Both the position numbers and the translations under genes were made by a program. Positions 54,547 through 62,706 of a DNA stretch of 64,000 nucleotides are shown one piece after another (position 1 is the first letter of the stretch; each line of letters opens with the position of its first letter). This DNA comes from Sphingomonas_B tabacisoli (GTDB taxonomy: Bacteria; Pseudomonadota; Alphaproteobacteria; Sphingomonadales; Sphingomonadaceae), in the NCBI RefSeq assembly GCF_042678385.1, contig NZ_JBHUDY010000001.1:124001-188000 (forward strand). Direction: 5' to 3'. The notes under the pieces were generated by a model. That model searched no databases. It had not been told where the DNA came from and saw nothing but the letters and a program-made list of their open reading frames with translations.

Positions 54547-55071
54547 TCAGAACGGAACGTCGTCGTCCAGGTCGGAATCGAACGGGCTCGGACCGCCGCG
54601 GCCGCCGCCGCTGCCTCCGCGCCCGCCGCCGAAGCCGCCCGACGGGGTGTTGCCGGAGCCGCCGAAATTGCCGCGATCCTCGCCGCCCCAGCTTCCGCCG
54701 CCGGAGCCGCCGCCACCGCCTTCACGTCCGCCCAAGAGCACCAGCTCGCCGCGGAAGCGCTGCAGCACCACTTCGGTCGTGTACTTGTCCTGACCGTTCT
54801 GGTCGGTCCATTTGCGCGTCTGAAGCTGGCCTTCCAGATAGACGCTGGAGCCCTTGCGCAGATACTGCTTGGCGACGCGGCCGAGATTCTCGTTGAAGAT
54901 CACGACGCGGTGCCACTCGGTCTTCTCTTGCGGGTTGCCGTCGCGGTCTTTCCAGCGCTCGCTCGTCGCGACGTTGAAGTTCACCACTTCGCCGCCGCTG
55001 CCCATCGACCGCGCTTCCGGATCGGCGCCGAGATTGCCGACCAGAATCACCTTGTTCACGCTTCCTGCCAC
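54547..55071 (-). CDS. ssb: Single-stranded DNA-binding protein
   Basis: A 174-residue SSB. The OB-fold DNA-binding domain fills residues 1-110, starting SVNKVILVGNLGADPEARSM, with the aromatic residues of TSERWKDRDGN and GSSVYLEGQLQTRKWTD. A Gly/Ser-rich linker follows, and the conserved acidic C-terminal tip ends DDDVPF, which recruits partner proteins. The length is typical for a proteobacterial SSB. The feoB gene ends 9 bases upstream on the same strand. Confidence 0.96.
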   Translation of the reverse strand: MAGSVNKVILVGNLGADPEARSMGSGGEVVNFNVATSERWKDRDGNPQEKTEWHRVVIFNENLGRVAKQYLRKGSSVYLEGQLQTRKWTDQNGQDKYTTEVVLQRFRGELVLLGGREGGGGGSGGGSWGGEDRGNFGGSGNTPSGGFGGGRGGSGGGRGGPSPFDSDLDDDVPF

Positions 55072-55080
55072 GTATTGCTC

Positions 55081-56940
55081 CTAAAGGCCCGCGAGTGTTG
55101 CGAGCCAGTATGTAGCGCCCGCCGCCACATACGCTACCGCAAACAGATAGCCGACCATGAAGCCCGGCCATTTCCAGCCATTGGTCTCGCGCCTGGTGAC
55201 GGCAATGGTCGAGATGCATTGCGGCGCGAACACGAACCAGGCGAGGAAGGCGAGGGCGGTCGGCAGCGGCCAGGCCTTGCTCAGCCGGTCCTTGAGCTGG
55301 GTGCTCGCCGCGGCGTCGTCGGCATTGGCGTCGATCGCATAGACGGTGGCGATCGCCGCGACCGCCACTTCGCGAGCCGCCATCGCCGGGATCAGCGCCA
55401 TCGAGATGTCGTGGTTGAAGCCGATCGGCCTCACCACCGTCTCGACGCCGCTCGCGATATGGCCGGCGATCGAATATTCGCTCTGTTTCACGCCCTTCGG
55501 CGCCTGCGGGAAGGACGCGAGCGCCCAGAGCAGAACGGTCGTGAACAGGATGATCGTGCCGGCGCGCTTCAGAAATATCTGCGCGCGGGTGAGCAGCCCC
55601 AGGCCGACATCCTGCCAGCGCGGCCATTGATATTTGGGCATCTCCATCATGAAGCCCGATCCGCGGCCCTTGGTCACTGTGCGGCGCAGCACCAGGGCCG
55701 CGACGAACGCGCCGGCGATGCCCGCGATGTAGAGGCAGAACAGCACCAGCCCCTGCAGCCCCACGCCCGGGATCACCGCCCGGTCGGGAATGAAAGCGCC
55801 GATGATCAGCGTATAGACCGGAAGCCTGGCCGAGCAGGTCATCAGCGGCGCGATCAGGATCGTCGTCAGCCGATCCTTCGGATCGTCGATCGTGCGCGTC
55901 GCCATGATGCCGGGCACCGCACAGGCGAAGGACGAAAGCAGCGGAATGAAGGCGCGGCCGGAAAGGCCCACCCGCGCCATCAGCCGGTCCATCAGGAAAG
56001 CGGCGCGGACCATATAGCCGCTCGCTTCCAGGATCAGGATGAACAGGAACAGGATCAGGATCTGCGGCAGGAACACCACCACCGCGCCCACGCCCGCGAT
56101 CACGCCGTCGGCGATCAGCGATCGCAGCACGCCGTCGGGCAGCATTGCGTTCACCCAGCCGCCCAGCGCGTCGAATTGGGCCTGCAGCCAGTCGGCCGGC
56201 AGCTTGCTCCAGCTGAACACCGCCTGGAACATCACGAACAGCAGCGCGGCAAGGATCACCGGCCCTAGCACCGGATGGAGCGCAATGCCGTCCAGCGAAT
56301 GGGTGAAGCGCCGCGCCGGGCTTTCCGACACGATTGCCTTCATCGCCAGCGCACGGGCGCGGCGCTGCACCGTCGCCAGATCCTCGTGTACGAAACCATG
56401 ACCCGCGCGCAGCTTCAGCGTGCCGTCGCCGACTGCATGGGCGAGCGCCGTCTTCAGCTCTTCCAGCCCGCGCTTGCGCACCGCGACCGTCTCGATCACC
56501 GGCACGCCAAGCTCTCTCGCGAGCACCGACGTGTCGATTTCCAGTCCGTCGCGCTTGGCGAGGTCGATCATGTTCAGCGCGATCACGATCGGCAGGCCAA
56601 GCCCGATGAGCTGCATCGCAAAGCGCAGATGATTGTCGAGGTTGGAGGCGTCGACGACCACGATCAGCGCAGCGGGTAGCCGCTCGCCCGCCTGCTGGCC
56701 CAGGATCACGTCGCGCGTCACCGCTTCGTCGGGACTGGCCGGTTCCAGGCTATAGGCGCCGGGCAGGTCGACCAGTTCGACCGGCCGCCCGTCGGGCAGC
56801 GCGAAGCGGCCCGAATGCCGCTCGACCGTCACGCCCGGATAATTGCCGACTTTCTGGCGCGCACCGGTCAGCGCGTTGAACAGAGAGCTCTTGCCGGCAT
56901 TGGGATTGCCGACCAGCGCGACGAGCGGCGCCGGGTTCAC
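55081..56940 (-). CDS. feoB: Ferrous iron transport protein B
   Basis: A 619-residue iron transporter. The N-terminal GTPase domain has GNPNAGKSS (11-19), DLPGAYS (58-64) and NMID (123-126), followed by a membrane region. That region carries SSFACAVPGIMATRTI with the conserved Cys pore residue, and the GAxFVAAL-type C-terminal helices. It is shorter than the 770-residue enteric form but in the range of small FeoB proteins. It takes up Fe2+ when oxygen is low. The ATG overlaps the feoA stop by 4 bases. No feoC is present. Confidence 0.94.
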   Translation of the reverse strand: MNPAPLVALVGNPNAGKSSLFNALTGARQKVGNYPGVTVERHSGRFALPDGRPVELVDLPGAYSLEPASPDEAVTRDVILGQQAGERLPAALIVVVDASNLDNHLRFAMQLIGLGLPIVIALNMIDLAKRDGLEIDTSVLARELGVPVIETVAVRKRGLEELKTALAHAVGDGTLKLRAGHGFVHEDLATVQRRARALAMKAIVSESPARRFTHSLDGIALHPVLGPVILAALLFVMFQAVFSWSKLPADWLQAQFDALGGWVNAMLPDGVLRSLIADGVIAGVGAVVVFLPQILILFLFILILEASGYMVRAAFLMDRLMARVGLSGRAFIPLLSSFACAVPGIMATRTIDDPKDRLTTILIAPLMTCSARLPVYTLIIGAFIPDRAVIPGVGLQGLVLFCLYIAGIAGAFVAALVLRRTVTKGRGSGFMMEMPKYQWPRWQDVGLGLLTRAQIFLKRAGTIILFTTVLLWALASFPQAPKGVKQSEYSIAGHIASGVETVVRPIGFNHDISMALIPAMAAREVAVAAIATVYAIDANADDAAASTQLKDRLSKAWPLPTALAFLAWFVFAPQCISTIAVTRRETNGWKWPGFMVGYLFAVAYVAAGATYWLATLAGL

Positions 56941-57176
56941 GCTAGGGCGACGCGGATGGCGCTGGCCTGGGCGCGGCGGATCGCGACAGTCATGCGCCCG
57001 ACGCGATAGGCGATCGGATCGCGGCCGAAGATGCTGCCATGATGCAGCGCTTCGATCGCCACGCCTTCGTCGAAGCCGAGCTCGCGCAGGCGCTTGCCCT
57101 CGGCCTCGCCCAGCAAAGCCCAGTCGATCGCACTGATATGCGCCGCCTTGCGCAGCGGCAGGTCACTGAGACGCAT
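56937..57176 (-). CDS. feoA: Ferrous iron transport protein A
   Basis: A 79-residue SH3-like small protein that cooperates with FeoB. The sequence starts MRLSDLPLRKAAHISAIDWA, with GEAEGKRLRELGFDEGVAIE and the final YRVGRMTVAIRRAQASAI in the expected order. It is the first gene of feoAB. The region upstream contains two A+T-rich palindromes (see separate entry). Confidence 0.92.
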   Translation of the reverse strand: MRLSDLPLRKAAHISAIDWALLGEAEGKRLRELGFDEGVAIEALHHGSIFGRDPIAYRVGRMTVAIRRAQASAIRVALA

Positions 57177-57181
57177 GCAGC

Positions 57182-57212
57182 ATCAATAAGCTTGATGCGA
57201 TTGATTATCAAT
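57182..57212. promoter_or_regulatory. Palindromes ahead of feoA, possible metal-regulated operator
   Basis: Two adjoining palindromes: ATCAATAAGCTTGAT (57182-57196, arms ATCAA/TTGAT) and ATTGATTATCAAT (57200-57212, arms ATTGAT and ATCAAT around one T). They are A+T-rich against a GC-rich background and sit about 5 and 25 bases upstream of feoA. The 6-1-6 form is like a Fur/Rhizobiales metal-regulator site. Control by iron is inferred from position alone. Confidence 0.45.
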
Positions 57213-57224
57213 AACGGGAAATAC

Positions 57225-57896
57225 CTAGATCGCCGGATAGCGCAGCCGTCCGATGAAGCGCGACAGGCTGGGGCGGTGCTTCGCGCGTGTCTTGAAGTCG
57301 GCTTTGAAGCGTTCGAACTGCATCACATTCTCGACGCGGCGATCGAGGAACGCGCGCGTGTCGTGCAGGTCGGCCGTTTCGTCGTCGAGCAGCGCCATCA
57401 CCGTCGAGGCATAAACCGCGCCCAGGGTCATGCGCTTGGTGTAATGGTTGAAGTCGGTGGCCTTGTCGCCGGCCAGCCGCCACATCAGGTCGACCGCGCG
57501 CCAGCCCATCTTCGCGGCCGTCGCGGCATTCTGCGGCATAGCAAGGATCGCGACCGCGCGCCGCAGCGCTTCGCGGTCGGGCGCCACGGTCTCGATTCGC
57601 GCCCATACGAGCGCTGTGATCCGGTCGCGGATTTTCATTGCCGCCAGTTCCTCGGCACTGAACTTCGCGGCCATCGCGTGATCGACCGACCGAAACCAGG
57701 CGTCGATCATCTGCACTGCGCCGTCCTTGAAGGCGAGGCGGGCGATGTCGGCATCGACACCGGCTTGGCTTGCCGCAAGCGCCACCGCCTCCGGTCCCCA
57801 GCCGTCGAACGCCGCATGGGCGGGGATCAGCGGCGCCAGATGGGCGCGCACTTCGTCGAGCGTCGGGTCCGCGGACAGATCAGCCATCGCTCCCAT
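57225..57896 (-). CDS. COQ9-family ubiquinone biosynthesis protein
   Basis: A 223-residue protein of the COQ9 family, which binds ubiquinone precursors and supports hydroxylation steps in CoQ synthesis. The start is either ATG 57896 or ATG 57887 (3 residues shorter). The core WGPEAVALAASQAGVDADIA, then FKDGAVQMIDAWFR and WRLAGDKATDFNHYTKRMTL, are conserved. The family is typical of alphaproteobacteria and mitochondria. It is separated from feoA by 48 bases and is on the same strand. Confidence 0.9.
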   Translation of the reverse strand: MGAMADLSADPTLDEVRAHLAPLIPAHAAFDGWGPEAVALAASQAGVDADIARLAFKDGAVQMIDAWFRSVDHAMAAKFSAEELAAMKIRDRITALVWARIETVAPDREALRRAVAILAMPQNAATAAKMGWRAVDLMWRLAGDKATDFNHYTKRMTLGAVYASTVMALLDDETADLHDTRAFLDRRVENVMQFERFKADFKTRAKHRPSLSRFIGRLRYPAI

Positions 57897-57989
57897 CTAG
57901 GCGGATCGCCGCGCATCGCCAAGCGTGACACGATTCCAACGACCTGCTAGTCCATTACGCGCCATTAACGACATAAAGAGGGGCTCGTC

Positions 57990-58583
57990 ATGGCCAAGTT
58001 CTTCTCAAATCTGAATGCGGTGCTCGTTGCCGCCGTCATCCTGCTCATCGTCGTCATCGTCGGTTTCCACCGCGATATCGCCGGTAATGACATGATGGCC
58101 TATCTGAACGGACTGTTCCGCTACCTCCATGTGCTGTTCGGCATCATGTGGATCGGCCTGCTTTATTACTTCAACTTCGTGCAGATCCCGACCATGCCGA
58201 AAGTGCCGGCCGAGCTGAAGCCGGGCGTTTCCAAATATATCGCGCCCACCGCCTTGTTCTGGTTCCGCTGGGCGGCGGCGTTTACGGTGCTGATGGGACT
58301 GGTGATCGCCGGCAGCCCGCCCGACACCTATGTCGTCGAAGCGCTGACCTTCCAGCCCGGCTACCGGCTGATCGGCCTCGGTATGTGGCTGGGCCTGATC
58401 ATGGCGTTCAACGTCTGGTTCGTGATCTGGCCGAACCAGAAGCGGGCGCTGGGCATCGTCACCGTCGACGACGCATTGAAGGCGAAGTCCGCCACCACCG
58501 CGATGATGTTCTCGCGCATCAACACGATGCTCTCGATCCCCATGCTCTACTGCATGGTGACGCAGGGCGTTCTCGGCGAATAA
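57990..58583 (+). CDS. PuuD-like membrane protein (urate hydroxylase N-terminal domain only)
   Basis: A 197-residue membrane protein with about five helices. It begins FFSNLNAVLVAAVILLIVVI; its core YLHVLFGIMWIGLLYYFNFV and FWFRWAAAFTVLMGLVIAG, and the final AFNVWFVIWPNQKRALGIV, match the membrane domain of PuuD-type urate oxidase. PuuD normally continues with a cytochrome c domain of another 180 residues or so, which is missing here. The short form may have a different role, such as a heme-binding or electron-transfer membrane subunit. The ribosome site AAGAGGGG precedes the ATG. Confidence 0.8.
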   Translation: MAKFFSNLNAVLVAAVILLIVVIVGFHRDIAGNDMMAYLNGLFRYLHVLFGIMWIGLLYYFNFVQIPTMPKVPAELKPGVSKYIAPTALFWFRWAAAFTVLMGLVIAGSPPDTYVVEALTFQPGYRLIGLGMWLGLIMAFNVWFVIWPNQKRALGIVTVDDALKAKSATTAMMFSRINTMLSIPMLYCMVTQGVLGE

Positions 58584-58587
58584 CCTG

Positions 58588-59502
58588 TCAGGGGGCCGGC
58601 TCTTCCTGGGCCGGCCGCCGCACCAGCACGATCGCGACGGCGACCAGGGCCGCGCCGATCCAGTCGAGCGGGGCGAGCGCCTCGCCGTACAGCGTCCAGC
58701 CGATCGCCGCCGACACGACCGGCTGCAGCAGGAAAGCGAGCCCGGTCACCAGCGGCCGGACATGGCCCATCGCATAGACCAGCAGCCCCTGCCCGATGAG
58801 CTGGCTGCCGAGCGCGAGCCCGACCAGCGGCCACCAGGCATCGGGCCAGATCGTCTCGCCGAGACCCCATGCGAAGGCGAGCAGCGGCGCGATGCCCGCG
58901 ATCGTCGACAACGTCAGCACCGGCCAGGGCTGCAGCGAGCCGCGCGCCCGGTCGATCGAGATCAGGTAGAATGTGTAGAGCCCGCCCGCGAGCAGGCAGA
59001 GCAGGTCGCCGACCAGGTTCTGCGGCGATAGTTCGTAGCTGCGCCCCATCAGCAGCCCGCCGCCCAGCGCCGCGATCGCGAGCGCAAGCGCCTGCGCCCG
59101 CGAAGGCCACGCCCGCGCGGCGAGGAAGCCATAGAGCGGAAAGATCAGGCTCGCCGTGTTGCCGAGCAACGTCGCGTTGGCGAGCTTGGTCTTCAGGATG
59201 CCGAGATGCCAGCTCCCCAAATCCGCGGCGAAGAAGAAGCCGCCGAGCGCGATCAGTGTCAGCATACCCCCGCGCAATCGCCCGATCGGCTGGCGCGTGG
59301 CGCGAGTCAGCAGCAACAGCACCGGCGCGGCCAGCGCCAGCCGCCAGAAGGCCGCAGCGACGGGGCCGATATGCGCTTCGGTGCTCGCCAGCCGCACGAA
59401 CAGCGGCCCGAATGCCAGCGCGACATTGCCGCCCAGCAGCGCCAGAAAGGCGAGGCTGGTTTCGCTGCGCAAAGTTTTTCTTGAAGCCGCCGGCCGGTGC
59501 AT
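58588..59502 (-). CDS. EamA-family (DMT) transporter
   Basis: A 304-residue inner-membrane protein with ten helices in two EamA repeats (GNVALAFGPLFVRLAS first, YAMGHVRPLVTGLAFLLQPV later). The start is the ATG at 59502; the frame remains open much further upstream, but that is the antisense of the next gene and is not coding. The substrate is unknown. It converges with the PuuD-like gene, with 4 bases between the stops. Confidence 0.87.
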   Translation of the reverse strand: MHRPAASRKTLRSETSLAFLALLGGNVALAFGPLFVRLASTEAHIGPVAAAFWRLALAAPVLLLLTRATRQPIGRLRGGMLTLIALGGFFFAADLGSWHLGILKTKLANATLLGNTASLIFPLYGFLAARAWPSRAQALALAIAALGGGLLMGRSYELSPQNLVGDLLCLLAGGLYTFYLISIDRARGSLQPWPVLTLSTIAGIAPLLAFAWGLGETIWPDAWWPLVGLALGSQLIGQGLLVYAMGHVRPLVTGLAFLLQPVVSAAIGWTLYGEALAPLDWIGAALVAVAIVLVRRPAQEEPAP

Positions 59503-59550
59503 GGCGCCCCTTAGCTTCCTATTTGCCGGTTGCAAAAGGAGACCGATAAC

Positions 59551-60636
59551 ATGACGAGCCTTTTCGATCCGATACAGCTTGGCGCCGTCCGCGCGCCGAA
59601 CCGCGTGCTGATGGCGCCGCTCACTCGCGCCCGCTCGAGCCGGGACCATGTGCCTTCCGATCTGATGCCGACCTATTATGCGCAGCGCGCTTCGGCCGGG
59701 CTGATCATCACCGAGGCGACCGGCATCAGCCGCGAGGGGCTCGGCTGGCCCTATGCGCCCGGCATCTGGAGCGACGAGCAGACCGAGGCGTGGAAGCCGG
59801 TCGTCCGGGCCGTGCACGGCGCCGGCGGCCGCATCTTCCTCCAGCTCTGGCACATGGGCCGGATCGTCCATCCGAGCTTCCTTGGCGGCGAGCAGCCGGT
59901 CTCGTCCTCGGCGACAACGGCGCCTGCCTATGCCCATACCTATGACGGCAAGCAGCCTTACACCGAGGCGCGGCCGCTGGAGCTGCACGAAATCCCGCGC
60001 CTGCTCGACGATTACCGCCGCGCCACGCGCAACGCGAAGGCCGCCGGCTTCGACGGCGTCCAAATCCATGCCGCCAATGGCTATCTGATCGACCAGTTCC
60101 TGCGCGAGAATTCGAACCTGCGTACCGATCGGTACGGCGGCTCGCCCGAAAACCGCATCCGCCTGCTGCGCGAGGTCGTCGAGGCCGTCGCCGGAGAGAT
60201 CGGCGCCGACCGCACGGCGGTCCGCTTCTCGCCCAACGGCAACAGCCAGGGCGTCGAGGACAGCGACCCCGCGTCCGTCTTCGTCCCCGCCGCCAAGGCG
60301 CTGGACGAGATCGGCATCGCCTTCCTCGAGCTTCGCGAGCAGGGGCCCGACGGCACCTTCGGCAAGTCGGACCAGCCCAAGGTCTCGCCCGAGATCCGCC
60401 CGGTCTTCTCGCGCCCGCTGGTGCTCAACCAGGATTACGACCTGCTCCGCGCCCAGGCCGACATCGACTCGGGCCTCGCCGACGCGATCGCGTTCGGCCG
60501 CCCGTTCATCTCGAACCCCGATCTGGTCGATCGCCTCCGCACCGGCGCACCGCTCGCGCCTGACGTCATGGCAACCTGGTACAGCCAGGGCCCCGAAGGC
60601 TATATCGACTATCCGGAGCTGGCGCGCGCCGCCTAG
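59551..60636 (+). CDS. Old Yellow Enzyme-type alkene reductase
   Basis: A 361-residue FMN-dependent reductase of the OYE/NemA family that reduces activated C=C bonds with NADPH. FMN-binding and catalytic landmarks: LGAVRAPNRVLMAPLTRARS at the N-terminus, QLWHMGR, and the catalytic pair in VQIHAANGYLIDQFLREN (His-x-x-Asn). The typical SNPDLVDRLRTGAPL closes it. The ATG at 59551 follows AAAAGGAGA. It converges with the P450 gene, and the two ends overlap by 4 bases. Confidence 0.93.
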   Translation: MTSLFDPIQLGAVRAPNRVLMAPLTRARSSRDHVPSDLMPTYYAQRASAGLIITEATGISREGLGWPYAPGIWSDEQTEAWKPVVRAVHGAGGRIFLQLWHMGRIVHPSFLGGEQPVSSSATTAPAYAHTYDGKQPYTEARPLELHEIPRLLDDYRRATRNAKAAGFDGVQIHAANGYLIDQFLRENSNLRTDRYGGSPENRIRLLREVVEAVAGEIGADRTAVRFSPNGNSQGVEDSDPASVFVPAAKALDEIGIAFLELREQGPDGTFGKSDQPKVSPEIRPVFSRPLVLNQDYDLLRAQADIDSGLADAIAFGRPFISNPDLVDRLRTGAPLAPDVMATWYSQGPEGYIDYPELARAA

Positions 60637-62003
60637 AGCGGGGCGAACCGAACCGGCAGGCCGTCTCTCGGGCGCGGAATCGGGAAGTATTGCCACTTCT
60701 CGCCCGCGCCCGCCGGCAGCTCGATCCGGTAGCGGCTCAAGAGGTGCGCCATCAGGATGCGCACCTGCATCGTCGCGAAGTGCAAGCCCAGGCACATATG
60801 CGCGCCGCCGCCGAACGGCACCCACGCATATTTGTGCCGCCCGCGCGACGCTTCCGGCGTGAAGCGCATCGGATCGAACCGCTCCGGCTCCGGCCAGTGC
60901 TCCGGCATGTGGTGCGTGTAGCCGATGCCGATATTGACGGAGGTCCCGGCGGGAATGCGATAGCCTCCGAACTCGAAATCCTTCAGCGCCCGCCGCGGCA
61001 CCGAAGGCACCGGCGGCGTCATCCTGAGCGCTTCCTTGAACGCATATTCGGTCAGCACCAGCCGGTCGAGCTGGCCGTGCGGCACGCCGTCCGCGTCGTT
61101 CAGCCCCAGCGACGCGATCTCCTCGCGCAATCGGTCCTGCCACTCCGGGTTGCGGCCGAGCAGCATCACCAGGCTGGTCGCCGACGAGGTGATCGTGTCG
61201 TGCGCCGCCATCATCAGGAAGTTCATGTGATCGGCGATCGCTTGGGGCCCAAGCGGCCGCCCGTCCTCGTCCTCGGCCCGGCAAAATTGCGAGAAGAAAT
61301 CCTGTCCCTCGCTCTGCCGCCGCGCCGGAATCTCGCGCAGGAACAGCTCGATCAGATACTGCCGCGCCTTGACGCCCCGCCGCATCATCGTGCCCGGCAG
61401 CGGCGAGCGCACCGGCGAGACCGACGCCTGCACTTCGTCCACGAACGCCTTGTTGATCCGCGTCGCTTCCGCCCCGAGCGGCATGCCGAGAAAACTCTCC
61501 GCCGCCAGATCGAGGCTCAATTGCTTGATCGCGTCGTAAAAGCGCATCGGCCGGTCCGCCCAGCCGGCGACTGCGCGCGCGATGCCCCGATTCAGCTGCT
61601 CGGCATAATGCCGCATCGGCTCCGGCTTGAACGCCACCGACAGCGTCCGCCGGTCGGCGCGATGCTTGTCGAAATCCATCAGCATCAGACCGCGCGGGAA
61701 CAGCAGGTTCAGCGTCGGCCCCCAGCCCTGTTCGGACGAAAAGATCTTGTCGCGGTCGAACAGCACCAGCTCGTTCGCGTCGGGTCCGACCAGGTTCACC
61801 TGCCGCCCGCCGAACGCCCGGTTGCGATAGACCGGGCCGTAGGTGTCGATCATCCGCCGCCCGAACGCCGGGGGGTCCTTCAGGATCGCGAAGGTGTTGC
61901 CGAAGATCGGCAGCCCTTCCTCGCCGGGAATGTCCGCCAGCGCCCGCTTCGGATTGCGCGGCAGCCAGTGCGGATTGGCGGCGAAGGTATGGGCGAGCGC
62001 CAT
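60633..62003 (-). CDS. Cytochrome P450
   Basis: A 456-residue soluble P450. The heme motif FGGGAHMCLG has the Cys ligand at about 404; the I-helix oxygen motif is AAHDTITSS; the ExxR pair is in KEALRMTPPVP; and PERFDPMRF precedes the heme region. There is no N-terminal membrane helix, so it needs separate redox partners, not seen here. It starts at the ATG at 62003 (MALAHTFAANPHW). Fatty acid, terpene or aromatic substrates are all possible. The frame extends further upstream, but without support. Confidence 0.9.
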   Translation of the reverse strand: MALAHTFAANPHWLPRNPKRALADIPGEEGLPIFGNTFAILKDPPAFGRRMIDTYGPVYRNRAFGGRQVNLVGPDANELVLFDRDKIFSSEQGWGPTLNLLFPRGLMLMDFDKHRADRRTLSVAFKPEPMRHYAEQLNRGIARAVAGWADRPMRFYDAIKQLSLDLAAESFLGMPLGAEATRINKAFVDEVQASVSPVRSPLPGTMMRRGVKARQYLIELFLREIPARRQSEGQDFFSQFCRAEDEDGRPLGPQAIADHMNFLMMAAHDTITSSATSLVMLLGRNPEWQDRLREEIASLGLNDADGVPHGQLDRLVLTEYAFKEALRMTPPVPSVPRRALKDFEFGGYRIPAGTSVNIGIGYTHHMPEHWPEPERFDPMRFTPEASRGRHKYAWVPFGGGAHMCLGLHFATMQVRILMAHLLSRYRIELPAGAGEKWQYFPIPRPRDGLPVRFAPL

Positions 62004-62068
62004 GCGGGACTCCGGTCTTACTGACAGGAGTGTAGCTAAGAGCGGATGACTAAACAATCGCCGCTTCT

Positions 62069-62162
62069 CCCCTCCCGCTTGCGGGAGGGGTCGGGGGTGG
62101 GACCGTATCTTAGTGCCTAAAGGCCATTTCCCTCCCCTAACCCCTCCCGCTCGCGGGAGGGG
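62069..62162. repeat. Palindromic repeat type B, copy 2
   Basis: Two hairpins, CCCCTCCCGCTTGCGGGAGG near 62069 and CCCCTCCCGCTCGCGGGAGG near 62141, with a shorter, different centre. The unit matches copy 1 at 14309-14412 in both arms and in the GGTCGGGGGTGGGAC stretch. It sits 3 bases before the end of ribH, where it may serve as a terminator for that gene. Confidence 0.85.
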
Positions 62163-62165
62163 AAG

Positions 62166-62585
62166 TTAGGCAAACCGCTCCCGCAGCGCCAGCATCGCCA
62201 GCGCCGCCTTGGCCGCTTCGCCGCCCTTGTCCTTCTCGGTCTTGCGCGCGCGCGCCAGCGCCTGGGCTTCGTTCTCGACGGTGAGGATGCCGTTGCCGAT
62301 CGCGAGCCCGTCCAGCGTCAGCGCCATGATCCCGCGCGCGCTTTCGTTGGAGACGACTTCGAAATGATAGGTCTCGCCGCGGATTACCACGCCCAGCGCC
62401 ACGAACGCGTCGTAGCGCCCGCTCTCCGCCGCCATCGCGATCGCCGCGGGCACTTCCAGCGCACCCGGCACGGTGACCGTCTCATGGCTGTGCCCCGCCG
62501 CCTCGACCGCGCTCCGCACGCCGTCGAGCAGCAAGTCGTTCAGATGCTCGTAAAACCGCGCCTCGACGATCAGGATATGCGCCAT
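62166..62585 (-). CDS. ribH: 6,7-dimethyl-8-ribityllumazine synthase
   Basis: A 139-residue riboflavin enzyme that condenses the pyrimidinedione and dihydroxybutanone phosphate precursors. The active-site regions are ARFYEHLNDLLLDG, VTVPGALEVPAAI and GVVIRGETYHFEVVSNES, where the second His is the catalytic acid/base. It is a little shorter than the 150-160-residue enteric enzyme at the N-terminus. It lies downstream of ribB on the same strand, separated by a type A repeat. Confidence 0.95.
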   Translation of the reverse strand: MAHILIVEARFYEHLNDLLLDGVRSAVEAAGHSHETVTVPGALEVPAAIAMAAESGRYDAFVALGVVIRGETYHFEVVSNESARGIMALTLDGLAIGNGILTVENEAQALARARKTEKDKGGEAAKAALAMLALRERFA

Positions 62586-62591
62586 AACCCA

Positions 62592-62682
62592 CTCCGTTCG
62601 GCCTGAGCTTGTCGAAGGCCTGTTCTTCTTTTCTCAGCCCTAGAAAGAAAAGCAGGGCTTCGACAAGCTCAGCCCGAACGGC
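62592..62682. repeat. Palindromic repeat type A, copy 3
   Basis: An inverted repeat in the intergenic gap between ribB and ribH. The left arm starts CCGTTCGGCCTGAGCTTGTC, and the right arm ends with AAGCTCAGCCCGAACGG. It is nearly the same as copy 1. A structure in the ribB-ribH transcript might reduce read-through or protect the upstream mRNA. Confidence 0.85.
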
Positions 62683-62706
62683 AACTGGATTACCGCTTCC
62701 GAGAGC

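Noticed and set aside
59503..61284. A nearly 600-codon minus-strand frame continuing upstream of the EamA transporter gene
   Set aside because: It is antisense to the Old Yellow Enzyme gene and the P450 3' end, has no family signature, and arises from the GC-rich third-base pattern. The transporter starts at the ATG at 59502.
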